Shown here: positions 24,113 through 35,848 of the stretch, one piece after another
Position numbering within the stretch: position 1 is the first letter of the stretch
Layout: every line of letters starts with the position of its first letter
Assembly (NCBI RefSeq): GCF_019399895.1
Contig: NC_091884.1
Coordinates: forward strand, 3,909,771-3,973,770
Length of the DNA: 64,000 nucleotides
Direction: 5' to 3'
From: Cardiocondyla obscurior
Lineage: Eukaryota > Arthropoda > Insecta > Hymenoptera > Formicidae
Notes under the pieces: generated by a model
The model's input: the letters and a program-made list of their open reading frames with translations, nothing else
Databases searched by the model: none
Told to the model about the DNA's origin: nothing
Program-made: the position numbers and the translations under genes

Positions 24113-24911
24113 AATCATAAAATATATTTTGTTTCAGAAACAAACAAATTTATTGATAATTAACATACATATTTATTGATAATTACCTCGCTATTTAACC
24201 ATTGATTTTTACCTTCTTTAAGAATTTGAGCTATCTCTGAAATATAAGGTTATTATTAATAATAACATTTAAATTATATTAGGTATAATATACAGGGTGT
24301 CTCAGTTGATATAAAAAAGTTCTTAGCTGTAGGTTGGGCTTCGAAAAATAAGTAGAAAAGTCCTATACGGTTTTGTAAGTTAGGCGTAAATAACCGAGAA
24401 AATAACATGTAAAGATTTGACGCCCCCCGTGCGAGTAAGAACGCGCCGCTGAAAGCTACCGAGACGCTGGAAGTACGGCCCATCCCACGCGACTTTACAA
24501 AAATCATAGATTGGGCGGTTCGGTTCTTAGGCGAGTCGGAGGACGGTGCGCGGGTAAGGGAAGCGACGACGCATGGTGAGGGAAGAGGTTTGGCCGTCCG
24601 AAATCACAGCTTACGCTATTATCGCGTTAATGTATATTATCTATTCAAGCATCGAGCAATGCGCGAAGGAAATTGTAGGATTTATTTTCTATTCGTGTTC
24701 GCGATTATTTACTTGATTTAAGGTCTTTATTATTATAACTTTAATAGATAAGCAACCTGATGAATAAAGTATTATTTTTTAATTGTTTCGACTATGGAAA
24801 TTCTATTATTGCGGTATGAAAACGCTATCGTTTCCACACCACCTCGCGAGGTAGATAGCTTGGCGCGTTTTTTTAGTGGTGTCCCCAATAGGCCTAATCC
24901 ACTGTTAAAAA

Positions 24912-26453
24912 TTAGTGCATTAGCTGCTCAAAATGGTTGCCCTGTTGTTGAATGCATAATCGTGCTCTTTGAATAATTTGACGAGTAGCGCGATGTGCTA
25001 CGTTCGGCGTAATTGTATTGAAGGCCGCTATGATGTTTTCGCGTACCTCTTCTACATTACGATCGCGCACATTCTCCACTCGATTTTTTATGTATCCCCA
25101 CACAAAATAATCGAGGACGTTAAGATCTGGAGATCTTGCTGGCCACGAAATTGGACCATTTCGGCCTATCCACCGATCCGGAAAGTGTCGATCCAAGACC
25201 ATTCGCGCGCGACGTGAATAATGCGGTGGTGCTCCGTCGTGCTGGAAAATCATCGTTTGCCGCATTTGTAGAGGAAGCTCCTCTAACAAAATTGGAAGAT
25301 GATTTTCCAAAAATTGCGCGTATCTTTCCCCATCGAGGCGCGGAGGCAAAAAGTACGGACCAATCTGCAAATTAATAATACAAATATTTAAAATTTGGTT
25401 TTTTATTATAATTTTTATGTAAGAAAAATACTTACTACTCTATTGCCAATTATTCCTGCCCAGACGTTTAACTTCCATCTAAATTGGAAGGCACACTGAC
25501 GAACGGCGTGTGGATTTTGATGTTGCCACATAATGAAATTTTTAGAATTAAAAATTCCATTTGGAGTAAAAATTGCCTCGTCGCTCCATAAAATATTGTC
25601 AGGAAACGTCTCATCTTGACGACATTGAGCTAAAAAGACTGTCAACATACATTATTAATTATTATTAATTGAGAAATTAAATTAATTATAAGTATCAGTT
25701 ATAACAAAGTATACATACATATGTACACGTTAGACAAATGTATGTATACGCGTTCTCAACGTATTTAGAGTCAAGCAGGTCGACTAAATGTTGTCGCGTC
25801 GATTGTGTACGTACATAACGTTTACATCGACCTGCTTGTCTAACAAGATTAAATGTTTTTTCAAATTAAATGAAAACGATCAAATTGCTTGCAAGATTCA
25901 CGATTCTGATAATAAAACAACGAATTGCTCGAATTAGATTTAACAAAAGAGTTTGCGCGTCGATCGTTTTATTCGCTTTTTCATGTATTTTGTCAAAACA
26001 ATGAGTTTTAAGAAATGAAAAAATATAAATACCTTGACAAAAGATTGCGCGTTGCATCTGGTCCCGTGGGAGAAGATGTTGCACCCGTTGGTAGTGAAAC
26101 GGATGCAATCCATCCTCTCGTATCACGCGGTGCACTAATTGTCTTGATACACCCACATTTTCAGCCACGCGCCGCACACTATTCGTCGGATCATTTTCGA
26201 ACTCGTTTAGAATTGCTTCCTCACGATTAATGTTCCGACGAACACCGCGATCAAATTGCACTAACTGTTGTCTCTGCACACTGACAAAACCCGTATTTCG
26301 CGCACGCCGAACGCATCTTAAAATTGTCCCAACCGTTGGATGGGCTCGGTTGGGAAATCTTTCGCGATAAATACGGGTTGCTTCTAACGCGTTTTCGTGA
26401 GCCATCCCGTAACAGATTAACATATCTGTGTACTCACTAGCTGTATACCGCAT
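24912..26453 (-). CDS. Mariner-type transposase, left copy
   Basis: Three exons on the minus strand: 26453-26033, 25638-25436 and 25364-24912, joining in phase to 358 codons. The N terminus (MRYTASEYTDMLICYGMAHE) is a DUF4817 helix-turn-helix, followed by RQLVHRVIREDGLHP. The catalytic domain shows the first Asp in LWSDEAIF, the second in FQHDGAPPHYS and the third in SPDLNVLDYFVWG, with 36 residues between the last two. It cuts and inserts the element at TA sites. Both introns are mirror images of those in the right copy. No stop or frameshift is seen. Confidence 0.88.
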
Positions 26454-26923
26454 TTTTCAATATAAAATTGAAAGCACTTAATGTCTCGCAACACGTTCGT
26501 ACAAAGAAGCACTCGACTGTTAAAAGAAACAACAATTTAAAGTTATAAATATTGCTTGTGCTGCTTTTGTAACAAGGCGCCTAATATTATAACTAATAAT
26601 TTTAATACCGGTTGGTAAATACATTCAACTTTTGCGAGTGGTCAATTTTATTCGTGTTAATTCTCATTAACAAAAATTTATTTCGTTTTTTTGTATAATT
26701 TTTGTTTAATTTTTTATTTTTTTGAATAAAATTGACCACTCGCAAAAGTTGAATGTATTTACCAACCGGTATTAAAATTATTAGTTATAATATTAGGCGC
26801 CTTGTTACAAAAGCAGCACAAGCAATATTTATAACTTTAAATTGTTGTTTCTTTTAACAGTCGAGTGCTTCTTTGTACGAACGTGTTGCGAGACATTAAG
26901 TGCTTTCAATTTTATATTGAAAA

Positions 26924-28466
26924 ATGCGGTATACAGCTAGTGAGTACACAGATATGTTAATCTGTTACGGGATGGCTCACGAAAACGCGTTAGAAGCAAC
27001 CCGTATTTATCGCGAAAGATTTCCCAACCGAGCCCATCCAACGGTTGGGACAATTTTAAGATGCGTTCGGCGTGCGCGAAATACGGGTTTTGTCAGTGTG
27101 CAGAGACAACAGTTAGTGCAATTTGATCGCGGTGTTCGTCGGAACATTAATCGTGAGGAAGCAATTCTAAACGAGTTCGAAAATGATCCGACGAATAGTG
27201 TGCGGCGCGTGGCTGAAAATGTGGGTGTATCAAGACAATTAGTGCACCGCGTGATACGAGAGGATGGATTGCATCCGTTTCACTACCAACGGGTGCAACA
27301 TCTTCTCCCACGGGACCAGATGCAACGCGCAATCTTTTGTCAAGGTATTTATATTTTTTCATTTCTTAAAACTCATTGTTTTGACAAAATACATGAAAAA
27401 GCGAATAAAACGATCGACGCGCAAACTCTTTTGTTAAATCTAATTCGAGCAATTCGTTGTTTTATTATCAGAATCGTGAATCTTGCAAGCAATTTGATCG
27501 TTTTCATTTAATTTGAAAAAAACATTTAATCTTGTTAGACAAGCAGGTCGATGTAAACGTTATGTACGTACACAATCGACGCGACAACATTTAGTCGACC
27601 TGCTTGACTCTAAATACGTTGAGAACGCGTATACATACATTTGTCTAACGTGTACATATGTATGTATACTTTGTTATAACTGATACTTATAATTAATTTA
27701 ATTTCTCAATTAATAATAATTAATAATGTATGTTGACAGTCTTTTTAGCTCAATGTCGTCAAGATGAGACGTTTCCTGACAATATTTTATGGAGCGACGA
27801 GGCAATTTTTACTCCAAATGGAATTTTTAATTCTAAAAATTTCATTATGTGGCAACATCAAAATCCACACGCCGTTCGTCAGTGTGCCTTCCAATTTAGA
27901 TGGAAGTTAAACGTCTGGGCAGGAATAATTGGCAATAGAGTAGTAAGTATTTTTCTTACATAAAAATTATAATAAAAAACCAAATTTTAAATATTTGTAT
28001 TATTAATTTGCAGATTGGTCCGTACTTTTTGCCTCCGCGCCTCGATGGGGAAAGATACGCGCAATTTTTGGAAAATCATCTTCCAATTTTGTTAGAGGAG
28101 CTTCCTCTACAAATGCGGCAAACGATGATTTTCCAGCACGACGGAGCACCACCGCATTATTCACGTCGCGCGCGAATGGTCTTGGATCGACACTTTCCGG
28201 ATCGGTGGATAGGCCGAAATGGTCCAATTTCGTGGCCAGCAAGATCTCCAGATCTTAACGTCCTCGATTATTTTGTGTGGGGATACATAAAAAATCGAGT
28301 GGAGAATGTGCGCGATCGTAATGTAGAAGAGGTACGCGAAAACATCATAGCGGCCTTCAATACAATTACGCCGAACGTAGCACATCGCGCTACTCGTCAA
28401 ATTATTCAAAGAGCACGATTATGCATTCAACAACAGGGCAACCATTTTGAGCAGCTAATGCACTAA
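26924..28466 (+). CDS. Mariner-type transposase, right copy
   Basis: Exons 26924-27344 (donor gtattt), 27740-27942 (acceptor gacag, donor gtaagt) and 28014-28466 (acceptor tgcag) total 1,077 nt: 358 aa plus TAA. The protein is identical in its exons to the left copy. The N-terminal DUF4817 helix-turn-helix is followed by the DDE core with LWSDEAIF, QHDGAPPHYS and SPDLNVLDYF. The start is the ATG at 26924, about 40 bases after a short noncoding leader. All catalytic residues are present, so the protein could be active. Confidence 0.9.
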
Positions 28467-29084
28467 TTTTTAACAGTGGATTAGGCCTATTGGGGACACC
28501 ACTAAAAAAAAAACGCGCCAAGCTATCTACCTCGCGAGGTGGTGTGGAAACGATAGCGTTTTCATACCGCAATAATAGAATTTCCATAGTCGAAACAATT
28601 AAAAAATAATACTTTATTCATCAGGTTGCTTATCTATTAAAGTTATAATAATAAAGACCTTAAATCAAGTAAATAATCGCGAACACGAATAGAAAATAAA
28701 TCCTACAATTTCCTTCGCGCATTGCTCGATGCTTGAATAGATAATATACATTAACGCGATAATAGCGTAAGCTGTGATTTCGGACGGCCAAACCTCTTCC
28801 CTCACCATGCGTCGTCGCTTCCCTTACCCGCGCACCGTCCTCCGACTCGCCTAAGAACCGAACCGCCCAATCTATGATTTTTGTAAAGTCGCGTGGGATG
28901 GGCCGTACTTCCAGCGTCTCGGTAGCTTTCAGCGGCGCGTTCTTACTCGCACGGGGGCGTCAAATCTTTACATGTTATTTTCTCGGTTATTTACGCCTAA
29001 CTTACAAAACCGTATAGGACTTTTCTACTTATTTTTCGAAGCCCAACCTACAGCTAAGAACTTTTTTATATCAACTGAGACACC

Positions 29085-29087
<3 letters not shown>

Positions 29088-29126
<39 letters not shown>
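29088..29126. repeat. (TA)n microsatellite
   Basis: About 19 TA units directly at the right edge of the foldback mariner, whose target site is TA. The insertion into a TA tract would be unsurprising; the left flank has no comparable tract. Confidence 0.9.
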
Positions 29127-29132
<6 letters not shown>

Positions 29133-29201
29133 TTTTTTCTAATATTATAATGTATATGTGACTTATAAATACCTGAAAGATACTTGAAGAAAAGAATTTA
29201 T

Positions 29202-31227
29202 TTAATTATAATTAACATCAGGAAATGCAGAGAGTGCAGCTTTTGCTAAATTAAAAACCTCCGTGTCGAATGTTTTGCCCCTACGCTTACTTTTACCATT
29301 TCTTTTTCCGCCAGATATCGGATTAATATTGAGAAAGACTCTGAAACAAAGTACGTTAAAATAAATTAATTTGCAAACCGGCACAAACTATTAAATAAAT
29401 AATAACAATAAACTTAATTTTTTTTTTACCTTTGAATAAATTCTAAAGTTTTTTCCGCTTCTTTCGGATAACAAAAGCCAAAAACGTAATAAGCCAGAAA
29501 ACAAATCAAAATTCCTTGGGAAACGTCGTCGCAGAAAATCATAATTTTTCTTTCAATAACAACAGTGCATGTAGCAGCACTGTCATAAAGCGAAGTTCCT
29601 AAAAAATAAAGAACCAAGTATTAGTATACATTTTTAATTTAAATATATAAACACGTACTAACCTCGAATAATTAAAACTGGATAATCGGAATCTGCAACC
29701 GTTAGTACATCGACATCTGCTGTGTCTGTCTGTAGTAATATTACATATAAATTATATCTTTAAATTATTTTACAGTTTTAATACAATTTAAAAAAATTTA
29801 GCTTACACTATATACTTTAATTAAATAATTAATCTTTTCCCCGAAATACTCTATCAAAAGTGGAAATATTACAAGTATTTTTGGCACGTTGTCTCGTGTT
29901 ACTTCTGCAGCTTCTTTGCATTGATTAATAATGCCAATCACTTTTTCAGATTTTTTACTAGTAAATTTAATATGTTGTCGAATAGGCTTCACTTTTTTGC
30001 TCAGCGAGTCTAGCCAAATCTTCTGAACATTTTTACCCAATAACATAGAACTATGTTCCAAAAAAAACTCTGGTTCTTTAAGAAAAGGCCACTCAACTAA
30101 AAATTCTTTAATCTTTCTTGATTTTTCGTTAATAATACCACGTAAAGTAGGGTACGTTTCTATCATCAATTTGCTGATCTCTTTGTTATTTCTTTCTACA
30201 TTTGCGAACAATTCCAGTAATCTTAGACGTTTTTCTTCTTGTGACTTTGAATCTTCCGTAGACGGTAATCTAGGTGCATATTCAACGCAGCCATATTCAT
30301 CTTGACGTCGTGATGTCGCAGTTTCTTTTTTTCTTTCTTCAAAATCAGCATCATCGCTATCAGAACCAATAAATGCTCTTTTTCGATTCTTTGTATGCTT
30401 TATATATTGCACACAGTTGTATATTTGCATTCTTAAGGATTCAACACCACTACCCCATTGTTCATTATCAATTGTATCTCTAAAAGTTTCTGGGTATGTC
30501 TCACAAATGTTTATTGCTATTTTTTCAGCTACTCCTCTTGACGTCTGTTTCAGAACATTAAACATATAATCGGCGACAATTCTATTTATTGCTTGCCTTT
30601 GCGCAGGCTGCAATTTCTCTTCTCTTTGGCAAATAGAAAGGATTGTGTCAGAAACTTTATCCCATACACCTTCTTTCATGTTTAAAACACATGTTTTTTT
30701 ATATACGGAATTAGTAGACGAAGTGGATGTACTTGGAGATGCTGTAAGAAATTTATTAACAAAAGTATATAATAAAAAGTAGAAAAAATGTAAATTTATC
30801 TTGGAACATTTTGTATATAATTTTTTTAATTTTAATTACCTAGAAAATCGTTTATCGAAATATTTGAGGCATTTTAAAAGTTTTCCTTCTCTGCGAGCAT
30901 TTTCAATTTTTGAGTTTCATTTATAATAGATAAAACAATGGGAGTAGGGCTTAATTGCGATAATTGAATTAATATGTTGTCGTCATCAATTTGAGTGCCA
31001 TCTTCTTGTAACGCAAGCTGTAAGAGAAACGTAATAAAGAAAATAAATAAATTAATACATTTATTTGCCCTTATTTATTTAATAAAAATAAGAAATTTAT
31101 ATACCGTATATACATCATCAGCAGGAAGATTAAATTTTTTTATTGCTATATCTATTATTTGTAAAATACTTTCGGCACTTATTAATATTCTTTTATAATC
31201 AAGTGATTCGATTTTAAATAATGGCAT
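29202..31227 (-). pseudogene. SAMD3-like multi-exon gene, one in-frame stop
   Basis: Six minus-strand exons with consistent phase: 31227-31105, 31017-30840, 30741-29807, 29729-29663, 29598-29430 and 29340-29202, with gt/ag borders throughout. The long third exon contains RQAINRIVADYMFNVL, DNEQWGSGVESLRMQIYN and YGCVEYAPRLPS, a pattern seen in SAMD3-like proteins that are multicopy in many animals. A TAA interrupts exon 2 in frame (after AEKENF). The last four exons are open to a normal TAA. Function is unknown. It lies just downstream, on the same strand, of a CACTA-type transposase and may be its companion gene. Confidence 0.65.
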
Positions 31228-31421
31228 TGTGAAACCTGGAAAACAAATGTTTTTGTTAAAATAAAATTTGTGTAACAATTATAATCAAATAAAAACATAA
31301 ACAACATATAAATATAGCATAAGACAGATATGAAGAATTGTAAAATTATTAAAATATACGTAATGCTAACCTGGTTTTAAAAATAATGAGCATACACTGA
31401 TGAACTGTATTACTCGAACGT

Positions 31422-34194
31422 TTATATATTTTTTTTACAATAAGATACAAATCCATAACGTGGTTTTACACACAATATATTTCCCAAATTATAAACATGC
31501 ATTGGTTTAAAATTTATCAAATCATATAAGGAAAGACAGTCGTACTCAATTATACGTCCGAGTTCATAAGCTCGAATAGATGGTATAAAAGAACTATTCA
31601 TTACTTCGAATACAGCATAAATATCAATATCATTTGAACAAAGAAACAAGCAAATCTTCCCTATAGTAATATTCTCTTCATAACTATCTTGCCGTATTAC
31701 TAAAGCATGCCCTTTAATGTAATCAGTACCTCTTAAAACAACTCTGGTGCATTGTTGAATGTCGTCTGCAAGTGAGGGTATTTTCCTTATAGCCTTTTTA
31801 ATATCTTCCTGATACTTATCAATGTTAAAATGAGTAAGTTCGTATACTTGTGTTTCTAGTCTTTTATCAGTTCCCAGTCGTATCAGACTTTGTAAAAGTT
31901 CGTGTTTTTCACTTAGACATTTCACAACGTTAATGAAATTATGAAGACTTCGAATAGTTCTTTTAAAAAATTGATGTTTACTTTCAAACCTCATAGTCCA
32001 AACTTTTATTAAAGGACCAAATTCTAACGTCAATTTGCTGTAATGAGAAAGATAATGGTGTTTTGGCCGTAAAGTAACATCAGGAAATAACCTTTGTCTC
32101 ATAGAAAGGTATTCAAAAATGATTCTGTCTAGATAACACAAGTATGATTTGTGAATTGTTGGTGAACACACAATTTCGACAATTTCTGTTAGTAAAAGAA
32201 AACAAAGCCACACTTCGTCTGAAATATTCTTAATTTTGTGATAAATTATCAATGGAAAAATTCGTAAAAATGTCCATATTTGACAAGCTCCTCCGAGAAT
32301 TCGGTTACTTGTAGTTGATATTGCACAAGGCTTATCTCTCCGATCTTCCTTCGAATAATAGAACTTATCAATTAGAGTATTTAGTTCCATCAGTGAAAAC
32401 CACTTTTTTGTTATAAAATAATCAATAAACAATTTTAAATCAAAGGCTACAACTCCTTCGAATAAATCATGTCCGATGCAAGGAGGCAATCCAGGAGCGC
32501 ATACATGAAAGTACTACAATTCATTAAACACGGAATTAAATTTGATTCCCTGATACATATTATTATCTTTTAATAAATTTATGCCATTATTGTATGACTC
32601 GATGGTTCTGGCAGCATATGTTTTGTATGCACCATCTTCTTCATTAAAATCGTTCCGTGTTATCAAACAAAATCTACAGAAATATTGAGAGGTACTAAAA
32701 TTTTGAACAAATCCACCTAGTTCGTGGCTTCCAAGATTGTCACCAATAATACAGACAAGAGAACCTTTTATATTTTTTCCATCAATTTCTGTTCCTTCCT
32801 TTTCCAATTTTTTTATATCTGTGACTATTTTACCATAAACTGTTTCGTGCTCGAAGTCTGATTCTTTACATAAAGCAACAAGCTTTATGGAATTAACATG
32901 ACATCGTAGGTAATGAGGAATATTTCCGAGGCTCATATAAATACCCTGTAATTTATGTTTTTTTTTTGCGGCTCCTATAGGATTGACAATTTCAAATGCG
33001 TCCTGGTACAATATTATTCGTAAAGCGTCTGGATTTTGTTGAAAAAATATATTATTCAGGAAAACATTTCCACCCGTAAAATCTTCTAGCAAATCTTTTT
33101 TGCGAGATCCTTCTTGATGTTTCAGTTCGTTGTGAAGAGAATTATCCTTAAAACATTTTCGTAATGTTTCTATTATAGATACGTAAGCAAAAGATGTTTT
33201 TTTCTGTTCATCAATTACAATCTGAACAGGTGTTACGTAATCGAACTTATTTTTATACAACATCTTTCTTTTATAATTTGTAGACAATTTCATGTTAGTA
33301 TTTTTTATTAGATCAGAGTTAAAAGTTTCTTTTACAATACTGTGTATTAGTTGCTCTGATATGCCTTGTACTGCAAACTTTTTTGTAAGTTTATTTCGCA
33401 AAATATCTTGCGTTTCATCATGCATTCTGCTAACTTCGGTTATTATGTATTGAATAGTCGTAGCTGGAACTAAGTACTGCGATTCTAGTTTCAAAAAAAA
33501 CTGTGCAACACTTTCAGCAAGTAAATTTGATTCCATGAGAGTTTTCTCATTGTCGATATTTTTTAATTCTGTTGAATTAACATTTAAGTGATCGTTGATT
33601 TCTAAATGCACATTATTAGATGACATTGGTAATATCTCTGCTTCATTCAATGCCTCAAAAATTTCTGGTGTTGAAGTATCAATCATGTCTTGATTTTCTT
33701 GAAAAATATTTGTATTATAATTGCAGCTTCTATGTATTTTTGTTACATGACCAGTAAAAGAGGATACTACCTTGTATCTTTTTGTGCAGCGAGGATACGG
33801 ACAGACGATTTCTTCACTTCTTATAATATGAAACTTTAAATGCTTCACAAGTTTAGCAAACACGTAAAATTCTTTTTTACATATAGCAACGCTACAGATA
33901 TATTTACATCGATTGTCAGGAATGCAAGTTGCATCTTTGACAATGCTTCTTTGATTTGTACTTTGTTTAAAGCAGTGCGAACGTAATAAATGTTTCGTCA
34001 AAAATCCTTTTGAAAATACTTTTGCATTTCATGAATCCGCAATAATAATAACGCGTTATATTCGTATGATATCGATGATGATTTAAATGAGACGCCAATG
34101 ATACCGTTTCAAACGTACAAAATTGGCAATAAAACATTGTAACAATAAGCAAATAGCCGCTGACGACTAATGATTGACAAAATTCAGAATTCAT
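31422..34194 (-). pseudogene. CACTA/EnSpm-like transposase with C2H2 fingers
   Basis: A minus-strand gene of about 900 codons. N-terminal zinc fingers include CSVAICKKEFYVFAKLVKHL and CPYPRCTKRYKVVSSFTGHV, each with paired His. The core has LRIILYQDAFEIVNPIGAAK, CIIGDNLGSHELGGF and, in the last part, PPCIGHDLFEGVV, motifs of the EnSpm-like transposases of animals. One base is missing or extra near 34005, between the first finger and the rest. A single TAG at 32514-32516 separates FNEL from YFHVCAP in the same frame. No other break is seen. The start codon lies inside the 411-bp tandem array. Confidence 0.7.
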
Positions 34195-35370
34195 TTAACT
34201 TACACCTCGGACAATCAGCCAGTCAATCAGACGTATATCACTTAGCACTTTTACTATCTGATTCTCTAGACTTTTGACTTTCTTTGCGTATAATTACACA
34301 CGTACGTCAAGGCTCGTTTCGTCGATCCTGAATACCTGAATGAAGAGAACGTTCCTATATTATTCCTACACTAATAGAGAGCACAGATACGCGTTGCACG
34401 TAGCACGTCGTCAGCAGCCATTTGCTTCTTGATTCGAGTACGCACACATGTGTACGCCTTATCCGTGTAGACCGATCGGCATGCGCAGAACGATCATACA
34501 GAATAATGCCTGCACGTGTTTGCGTACTCTCGCCAAGAATCAAATTGCCGCTGACGAATAATGATCGACAATATTAAGAATTTAATTATTAACTTACACC
34601 TCAGACGATCAGCCAGTCACTCACATCAGTCGAATATCATATACGTATATCACTTCGCACTTTTACTATATCAGGTTATCCAGACTTTAATTTTTAACAT
34701 CTAATTACACACGCGCGTCCAGGCTTGTTTCGTCGATCCTGAATACCTGAATGAAGAGAACGTTTCTATAATATTCCTACACTGATAGAGAGCACAGATA
34801 CGCGTTGCACGAAGCACGTCGTAAGCAGCCATTTGCTTCTTGATTCGAGTACGCACACATGTGTACGCCTTATCCGTGTAGACCGTTCGGCATGCGCAGA
34901 ACGGTCATACAGAATAATGCCTGCACGTGTTTGCGTACTCTCGCCAAGAATCAAATAGCCACTGACGAATAATAATCGACAATATTAAGATTTTAATTAT
35001 TAACTTACCCCTTGGACGATCGGCCAGTCACTCACATCAGACGTATATCACATATGTATATCACTTCGCACTTTTACTATATCAGGTTATCCAGACTGAC
35101 TTTTAACATCTAATTACACACGCACGTCGCTGCTCGTCTCGTCGATCCTGAATACCTGAATGAAGAGGAGAACGTTTCTATGATATTCCTTCACTGATAG
35201 AGAGCACAGATACGCGTTGCACGTAGCATGTCGTCAACAGCCATTTGCTTCTTGGTTCGAGTACGCACACATGTGTACGCCTTATCCGTGTAGACCGTTC
35301 GGCATGCGCAGAACGGTCATACAGAATAATGCCTGCACGTGTACGCGTACTCTAACCAAGAAGCGAATGC
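34140..35370. repeat. Tandem array, 3 x about 411 bp
   Basis: Three diverged copies in direct orientation; the marker gcacagatacgcgttgcacg falls at 34381, 34792 and 35204, a spacing of 411-412 bp. Each copy holds short palindromes such as gtacgcacacatgtgtacgc and a cgttcggcatgcgcagaacg dyad. The left end overlaps the start of the minus-strand transposase, and the array sits between two divergent transposase genes, so it may be a subterminal or promoter repeat. Confidence 0.88.
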
Positions 35371-35848
35371 ATGCTGCCGTCTCGCACATGTCCCTGCAGT
35401 CTTTGATGTCACAGAACTCACAGATTTATGAGCAGAAAAATCAGTACTAATCGATTATTACCGTGATCACTGTTTTGAACTGCGAAACTGCGATGTATCA
35501 TGTATCGCATATTACGACGGGCGTGCTGACGCGACGTGTCCAAACACTTAGCAACAACTAATGGTTTTGTCGTGCGAGTCGCGCCACTCGCGCCACGATA
35601 CGTAACGGAAGGAACTAAAATTTCATTAACATGTATATAAAAATATCTTTAATGTACACTGTATTGAAACTTTTTTCATGGTTCGTGTATTAAAAGTATA
35701 TTAAATGTCAATATAATTATATATTTTACGTAACTTAACTTCTATTTCATTAATATGTTCATTAAATGGTATTTCAGTTACACATGTTTTAATTTTAATA
35801 TACCATTGTATATTAAATTTTCATGAAATTTCATGATTTTTTTAACAG
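35371..35848. other. Upstream region of the second transposase
   Basis: 35450-35610 is GC-richer with inverted words (gtcgtgcgagtcgcgcc); the rest is AT-rich and ends in a splice acceptor (tttttttaacag) at 35848. I see no convincing upstream exon. Confidence 0.4.

Larger units (their letters stand above)
24293..29087. mobile_element. 4.8-kb foldback mariner: two head-to-head copies
   Basis: An almost perfect palindrome: left arm 24293-26653, spacer 26654-26723, right arm 26724-29087. The outer ends read cagggtgtctcagttgatat and its complement, flanked by TA on both sides, the normal target duplication of Tc1/mariner elements. No such terminus occurs at the centre, so the whole palindrome behaves as one unit. 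The arms differ only by homopolymer-length changes that I could find (near 24870/28505, 25858/27515 and 24425/28940). Each arm holds a full transposase gene. Confidence 0.9.

Noticed and set aside
25015..25375. Antisense frames within the mariner transposase exons, repeated in both arms
   Set aside because: They are mirror copies of the same antisense shadow and overlap the clear DDE coding exon.
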